A DNA stretch of 64,000 nt, taken from Ulota crispa (Eukaryota; Streptophyta; Bryopsida; Orthotrichales; Orthotrichaceae). Within the stretch, counting starts at the first letter, position 1. The number at the start of each line of letters is the position of its first letter. Made by a program: the position numbers and the translations under genes. Location: positions 10,481,219 to 10,545,218 of the forward strand of contig OY987251.1 of assembly GCA_963920765.1 (NCBI GenBank), in the 5' to 3' direction. This document shows positions 58,178 through 64,000 of the stretch, in pieces. The notes beneath the pieces were generated by a model that worked only from the letters and a program-made list of their open reading frames with translations, did not search any database and was not told the DNA's origin.

Positions 58178-58610
58178 GGGAATTGATATGTGTACCACAC
58201 CCTTCCAATTACTATACCACACCACGAGGTAAATTTTAGATTTCTACCATCAAAAAGTTGAATTTGAAAATTTTGAATTCAAATTTGGACTTAGAGACCA
58301 TAGTATTGTCTAGAACCATAAAAAAAGTTGCAATTCAACAACACCTAATGAAAAAGTTTAGTTATGGAGAAAATTGTTAATTTTACTTTCGTTTGTAAAA
58401 AAAGATAAGCTTTTTCATTGAGTGTTGTTGAATTGCAACATTTTTATGGTCCTAGACAAAACCATGGTCTCTAAGTTCCAAATTTGAATTCAAAATTCTC
58501 AAACTCAAATTTTTGATGGTAAAAATCTAAAATTTATCCTAAGGGTGTGATACATAGTTCAAAGGGTGTGGTACAATAGTTGAAAGGGTGTGGTTCACAT
58601 ATTAATGCCC
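58178..58610. mobile_element. Fold-back element nested in the CACTA element
   Basis: The left end GGGAATTGATATGTGTACCA pairs with the right end TGGTTCACATATTAATGCCC. The central GCAATTCAACAACACCTAAT pairs with the inverse GTGTTGTTGAATTGCAAC. It is related to the copies at 49626 and 52259 through the CTAATGGAAAAGTTTAG core. The flanks share TTAAAA (58169 and 58611), a decayed target duplication. Confidence 0.78.
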
Positions 58611-59204
58611 TTAAAAACTATCCAAAACTATTCAAAAGTCAATAGAATTTTGATTTTATAATTGCAAGGTTTTAATTCCGTAATCTTTCACGACTTCATG
58701 TTATTTGAAGCTATTAAACTATGGAGGCTATTTTAACATAATAAGGTTCTTTTTACAAAAAACTAGCACTAAATAATAATTATTAATGAATCCAACCTTT
58801 GCCTACAACAATCCTTATGAGATTTGTGAATTCCAAAAAAATTTATAAACAAACTCAAAAGGATGGAAATAAACAATTTATTTAAAATTTCTAAACACCA
58901 TCTCTAACTTTAGCTCATAACTTTTGATGAAAAGATTGAAATCCAAAAAAAAATTGTTGGGGGTGAAAGTAAAATACATTTACCAACTTTTCTTAGTTCT
59001 AAGTTTTTTGAAAAAAAATCCTTTAATGGGCGGAAATAGCCTCTAAAGTCTACTAGATTACTAAAGACATAAACATTTAATGTACAAATAGAATCAAGAT
59101 ACCAATGTGTGCATGTGTATTTGCACATTCTCTAGTGGTTTTTGAGAATGTGCTAAAGTTGTGGAGTGTGAGAGGAGAGGTGGAGGGTTCAAACTCCACT
59201 ACCA

Positions 59205-59375
59205 GCAACTGCCCGGAGGTTTGAACAACTGCCTAGGAGTTCGGGCAATTGCCTAGGAGTTCGGGCAACTGCCGGAGAGTTTGGGCAGCTGCCCGGGAGT
59301 TTGAACAGCTGCCCGGAAGTTTGGGCAGTTACCCGGGGGTTTGGGCAGCTGCCCGACGGTTGGGGCAGTTGCTTG
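59205..59375. repeat. 21-bp GC-rich tandem array built on GGGCAGCTGCCC
   Basis: About eight units of GTTTGGGCAGCTGCCCGGGA with variants (GAACAGCTGCCCGG, GGGCAATTGCCTAGG). The core GGGCAGCTGCCC is itself a palindrome, so each unit can form a small hairpin. It stands out by its high GC content in the AT-rich element, close to its right end. Confidence 0.9.
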
Positions 59376-59619
59376 ACTCCTAAAATGTTCACATTTTCGT
59401 AAAATAAAAACAAATTCTATGAAAAAGAAATTTAAAAATTGAAAAGAAATAGAATTGAACAATATAAAATACATAATAGAAATCAACAATAAATTAATAG
59501 AAAATTGTAAATAATCAACAGAAATCAACAGAAAAGTACCCAATTCAATTTGACCAAATTCACAGAAAAAATCAACAGTTTTTGGTTGAAATTCTATTGA
59601 TTTTGTGCTGAATTTTCTA

Positions 59620-59835
59620 TTAGTGACGTTTTGATAACCGATCTTGCATCGAATCGCAACAATTGTCCTTTGTATTGTCCAACATGTCTATATTCAAGAC
59701 TTGAAGCCTACTAGTATTATTCAACATCGAATTATGCTGAAAAACCTCGTAAGTATCTACCACTGGTCCAAAATCCTTGATGTAGTCATCCTCCAAGTAA
59801 TATGCTGAGGAAGATCGATAATATTGGCTTCTAGT
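59620..59835 (-). pseudogene. Coding-like exon truncated by the CACTA insertion
   Basis: Minus-strand frame starting after a good acceptor (TTTATGGTGCAG|ACTAG, exon start 59835). It reads TRSQYYRSSSAYYLEDDYIK, DFGPVVDTYEVFQHNSML and further to DRLSKR before meeting the transposon at 59625. Because the insertion duplicated ACG (the CGT codon), the frame then reads H and a stop inside the transposon. Across the empty site the frame would have continued for eight codons (A-K-G-I-F-M-F-D) to a stop at 56401. I do not recognise the protein. Upstream exons could not be resolved with confidence. The gene may still be expressed with a slightly altered C-terminus and a transposon-derived 3' end. Confidence 0.5.
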
Positions 59836-60779
59836 CTGCACCATAAACAAATTATCTAAGTACCTGCAACTATCTGCAAGCTTAAAGCAACCTGACTTGC
59901 AATTATTAGCAAATTGTGTGGTTCACTGATAATAATATCTATTGAATACAAGTTCAACACATACAGAAAAGTCTTGCTGGCAATTAATCCAATTTCATTC
60001 TCACAGTACACCTACTCCTAACAAAAACATAAAATAAGACAACGTTGAATATCCTTCAGCAACAATGTTCGCAAACAAAAAATGTACCAATAAAAAAATT
60101 CAAAATAAAAATCCTAAATCCTCTTCTCCAAATAACAAATAAGCCGAAATGAAACCTGTGCAACCAGTCAAAAACGTTTAACAAACAGACTTTAGTAATT
60201 CCATAGAGAGAACTAGTTGTTGATCTTCAACCGCTTCTCTAAGAAGTCACCGCTATTCTGTCAGAGGTTGCGTTTTAAATGAATATATTTATCTACGTGC
60301 GGTTCTTCTTCCGCCCAAAATCATTATCCAACGACAAAGAAACAGAAATGAAATGAAACCAATACAATCGGCATTTATTTGCGGTTAGTGATAAATAATA
60401 AAATGGCATGCGACAATCTGCAATTCTAATGCTCCTAAATCCAATGTTTAATAGTTCCGCAAAAAGTCAACAATTCTCTGAAAAACAAGTTGTAGAATTT
60501 AAATGACAAAAATCCAATGGATTATTTTCAACAAAGTTTAGAAGATTTAATTAAATTAGATTTTTGAAGAGTTCCAACCATAATTTTAAAATTTTCACTC
60601 TTGCAGATTTCATTCAAATTTCTCTCAATAATATTGAAAAATAATGTTTAAAGTCCAAGCTTATAACTCATATGTGTTCGGTTTTAAAATTTGTGAAAAT
60701 TTAAAGTCTGATGAGGAAAGCATGTGATCAAAGCAGGTAAAATTAGATGAAATTTTGAGCTCTTCTCAACCGTTTGAGA
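59836..60779 (-). other. Presumed intron or upstream part of the interrupted gene
   Basis: At about 60270-60210 on the minus strand an acceptor-like CTGACAG is followed by a short frame reading NSGDFLEKRLKINN and a stop, which could be the last exon of another transcript form. The support is weak. The rest shows no recognisable coding sequence. Confidence 0.3.
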
Positions 60780-61220
60780 GCTCAACTCCAACCTCTCGGT
60801 TTTCGGTTTCATGCTGTGCTTGTCTGATTGTTATTTAGTCTCCCAAGGCCTCGGCATCTGCTAGGAAACCTAAATTTTTGGAGCTCCAGCTTTGCTCACT
60901 GTTAAGTCGATCGCAGCTCTCGATGCTCACTAGACTACAAAACCCTAATTTTTTGTCTTCTGTAGGGTCGCGGCTCCTAGCTCCCGGTGCTCTGCAGCTT
61001 GTCACCGTTGGTTGCCGTTGCTGGCCTAGCCTGCTCGCTTGCTTGTCGACTCTCGCCAAACCTACTCCAACGTTGCATGCCCAGCTCCTCCCTAAGCTCT
61101 AATTTTTTTGTCTTTGGCGCTCATCGTCTTGCTGCTAGCACCTGCCCCGCAGCTTGCTGTCGTTCCAAGTTGCTACTACTCCGACTAACTCCCCGACCGG
61201 ACGTTGACTATAGCTAGAAA
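60780..61220. promoter_or_regulatory. GC-rich island, possible promoter/first exon
   Basis: A composition island in AT-rich DNA, with frames open in both strands for about 75 codons (Ala/Ser/Leu-rich) and no family similarity. CCCTAATTTTTTGTCTT at about 60945 recurs as CTCTAATTTTTTTGTCTT at about 61097, and GCAGCTTGTCACCGTTG resembles GCAGCTTGCTGTCGTT, indicating a tandem duplication of about 150 bp. By position it could be the promoter of the minus-strand gene cut at 59625. Confidence 0.3.
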
Positions 61221-61252
61221 CCTTAATCTCTCTTCCGCACAAGTGCTTCTAT

Positions 61253-61460
61253 CGCAACTTGTGCCCAGGTGTCTCTAGAGCTCCCGTACGATTCATGGAT
61301 CCCATGCGGCTCAGCTTAAAGCTTCCACACGACTCACGGATCCCGTACGGCTTAGTTTAAAGCTTCCACATGACTCACGGATCCCGTACGGCTCAGCTTA
61401 AAGCTTTCACATGACTCATGAATCCTGTACGGCTCAACTCAAGGTTTTTGTACGACTCAT
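61253..61460. repeat. Tandem repeat of about 52 bp, four units
   Basis: Units contain GACTCACGGATCCCGTACGG followed by CTCAGCTTAAAGCTTCCACA. Units start at about 61284, 61331, 61371 and 61414 (approximate), with a GATCCCGTACGGCT core. Confidence 0.85.
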
Positions 61461-63667
61461 GTATAAATCAAACTCACAACTCTCAACAAAAACAAAACGT
61501 CCGTACTCACTCAATCATAAATTTGAACCAAATGCTCAAAATCCAAAATCTCTGTAAAATACAAAAAACTCCAGAATTAAAACGCAAACGAATTTTTTTA
61601 CCAAGTAATAAAATATAAAATCTAAACACTTAAGTGTGAGTCAAGCTATCTCTCACTATACTTACGGGAAAATTGAAGAGTGCAAGGAAAAACATGAAAA
61701 ATAGTATAAAACTCATGAAAGCAACAACAAATGTACTCTATCTTAAAACACTTCACAAGATTTGACTTGGCAAAAAATGCCAAATTAGAGAAATAACGTG
61801 CTTTAACTACTCCAAATCCTAATTGGCCTCAAATGAGGTGCCAATTAGAATAAAGTGCCCAAAGCCCCAATCTTCCTCAGAATTACTAAAAACAAAGATC
61901 ATCTATTAATGACATATATCCGATGTGGCATAGCTACAATGACACATCTCGTGATAATGCATTAAAATAGTTAATTTAAAACAACCGCACAACTATAAAA
62001 TAATTAATAAAATCTAGATTACAAACTTAAAAACTCAAAGTAACAAATAATAATCATACAATAATTGTTTTATGATTGCTTATAATTGCAATTAACACCT
62101 TTCAAAACATACTGAAGTTCAAGTTGAAATCAAAGCGCTACAACATAAAGAGATTAATGCTCATCGGCGGTACAAAACCACCATTGGTGAAGGCAAATTT
62201 TTGAATCAACCTATCAAAGCTGATAGCTGATAAGAAAAAGAAAGTACAGGCACACGGACTAAAGAGACCCTGCTCAATAGTGCAGGAAGAAAAAAAAAAA
62301 AAGGCACTAACAAAAGAAAATGTGTGTGCCACCTTGGTAAGTGCAGAATTTACTATTTATGTTAAATTGAAAAAAATATCAAAAGAATAAATAGTAATTA
62401 AAAACAATACTGATTTACTACAGCAAAATAAAAATATTGTTGAGACAATTTGCTCAAATTTTTATTTTAAAAATACATATTTTTTGTAAGCAAATATCAA
62501 AACTATTAAAATTTAAAAAAAAAAAAAGATTATTTATTATTACAAAGTTTTTGTATCTTTTATAGACTTATATTTGATATGTTACATTTTATTTCTTGAA
62601 AATGTAAAATTGCAAAAATCATATATTTGCAAATTATTAAATTCAAAGTTCTACACATTCTTATAACTTATCACCATGTTCTTCTACAAAATATACTAAC
62701 ACATATTGTAAACAGTGAATAAATGAAAAAATGCAGCTTATTTTAAAAATGACATGATTTTACTGATACGTAACAAACAAGTTCTAAACTAAATTTCAAT
62801 ATCAAGTTTCATTTATTAGCCGCGGTGTCAAATATTTTGATACTTTATGCGCATGTAAAAATACTTTTAGAAAGCTAAAGCGTTTAGACACTTGAGTTTT
62901 GCAAGGACTTGAGACGTATCTCTTATTATCCATTGCATATCTGAGTTCAAACTTTAATTTATATAAATTCAACTATTATTCATGCAAATCAGAGTTAGTA
63001 AACCTTCAATATGCTCAAAGAACACATAATATCATGTAAAGCAAGATTTAAAAAAGAGTATTTGTCATAAATGAAGGATTGTTCAACAACCTTAACATCT
63101 TAAAGTCTTAAGCAAATCAAAATTGAAAGATTGGTAAACAAAAAATGCAAGTAATAAACTGATTGGTTAAATCCAAAAATGATTAAGCAACGTCAAATTT
63201 TAGGAATATGATTTAGAGAAATTATAATATAACCAAAAATTTGCAGTTAAATTACTTTGACAACACGTTCAAACTAAGACCATATTCTTCAAAAAATTCT
63301 ATGGAAAAATGTAGATTTTCCTTGGGTTTATGCACTTTACCTTCATAATGGTCATTTAAATTTTGTTCATGATTAGGTATATTTTGGTTACACTAGAAAC
63401 ACCGATGCTTGAGTGGAATTACAATTTGCTTTGTTTTATATTTTTTTGTCTTGCAAACAAAAAGAAATATTATTAGCCCCATAAAAAAACATAGAATCAT
63501 AACAAAAAGCATAGCATTTTATGTTTCAAAAAATTTAATAAATAAATTACTTCTACTCGTCGTGATAATACAAAAATAACTAATATTATTGATTAGAATG
63601 AAACTCTAAACAAAAAAGCCTTACTATTGCAAGTATTACCAACATTGATAATTTTAAGGTTGGTTTT
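61461..63667. other. AT-rich intergenic, no gene recognised
   Basis: No protein similarity, array or terminal repeats recognised. Short open frames exist in both strands, but none carries coding character. Confidence 0.4.
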
Positions 63668-64000
63668 TTAACCCCTAAAGGAACATTGTCCGTTTGGGGG
63701 ACAAATGGGATTTCGGGCATGCGCCTATGGCTAAACTACTTTGCATGATTTTTTGAAACTTTTATTGAAGGTGAGGAATTTAAAGATCTATGTGGGAATG
63801 TACTTTGTTCTTCATTTTGACATTTATTGAAGAAGCTAAAAATGAATTTATGGAAAACAAGGGACTCCAGGCAGTCCAAAAACTTTTTTAAAATTTGTTT
63901 TTTTTTTCAAATAAAAATCTGAAATAAGTTCTTTAGACTTATATAAACGTGGGTTTCAGATTTTTATTTGAAAAAAAAGCAATTTTTAAAAAAGTTTTTG
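63668..64000 (+). mobile_element. TTAA-ended element, family A, left part (runs off the window)
   Basis: It begins TTAACCCCTAAAGGAACATT, then GTCCGTTTGGGGGAC, GGGATTTCGGGCATG and CGCCTATGGCTAAACTACTT. It is closely similar to the copy at 20254 for about 240 bp. At about 63896-64000 there is a further inverted repeat (TTTTTTTTCAAATAAAAATC against GATTTTTATTTGAAAAAAAA), so a palindrome lies at or beyond the window end. Confidence 0.75.

Larger units (their letters stand above)
56431..59625. mobile_element. CACTA transposon, 3.2 kb, with perfect ACG target duplication
   Basis: The left terminus is CACTAGTAGAAAACTCC and the right terminus is GAATTTTCTATTAGTG, the hallmark ends of CACTA (En/Spm group) elements. 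ACG occurs directly outside both ends (56428-56430 and 59626-59628), the 3-bp duplication expected. Subterminal regions carry repeated CAACAGAAA / TTCTGTTGATTT motifs in opposite orientations, likely transposase-binding sites. No transposase domain is recognisable, so the copy is non-autonomous. It contains a GAATCTTT tandem array, a nested fold-back element at 58178-58610 and a GC-rich 21-bp array at 59205-59375. Confidence 0.92.

Noticed and set aside
59189-59543. Overlapping frames with repeated GQLPKPPGSCPN-like peptides
   Set aside because: They translate the 21-bp GGGCAGCTGCCC array and stop outside it.

Overview
This window looks like nuclear DNA of a land plant. The genes carry many short introns with GT/AG borders, three encoded proteins are of plant type (two with plastid transit-like N-termini), a fragment of the plastid gene rpoC2 is embedded in the DNA, and most of the rest is AT-rich transposon and repeat sequence. 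The rpoC2 residues resemble bryophyte plastids, so a liverwort or similar early land plant is my best guess at low confidence. No bacterial operons, rRNA genes or CRISPR arrays were seen.

Layout. Four genes are supported by family similarity or by strong structure: a DUF1995 chloroplast protein on the minus strand (1676-3642, 2 exons); an FGGY sugar kinase on the plus strand (7452-14209, 14 exons, all phases closing to 609 codons); a small plastid membrane protein on the minus strand (22795-23478, 1 exon); and an S9-family serine peptidase on the plus strand (32877-42116, 19 coding exons, 623 codons, catalytic Ser/Asp/His all visible). Two further minus-strand open frames are probably real but unrecognised: 14839-15567 (acidic, with an internal two-fold repeat) and 16986-17888 (lysine/asparagine-rich). 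A short coding-like exon at 59626-59835 is cut by a transposon.

The gene-containing part (1-42 kb) alternates with AT-rich DNA, and 42-64 kb is almost entirely gene-poor. I recognise several transposon families by their own terminal repeats: (A) a TTAA-ended family with termini like TTAACCCCTAAAGGACC, about eight copies; (B) a family of about 320 bp with termini like AAGGTAGGAACACCC, five copies, all within or near genes; (C) GGGAA-ended fold-back elements, one with a perfect 9-bp target duplication; (D) a 3.2-kb CACTA element with a perfect 3-bp duplication, carrying a nested fold-back element and two tandem arrays; (E) a composite GGTAGTCACACC element present twice; and several single copies.

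The genes do not form a pathway or operon. They are independent plant loci, two of them for probable plastid proteins. The strongest oddities are: a signal-peptide-like region built from a 15-bp minisatellite; the CACTA insertion that moves a stop codon; duplicated splice sites inside first introns; a plastid-DNA insertion; and a family B element in the last intron of the peptidase gene, whose C-terminus is unusually short.
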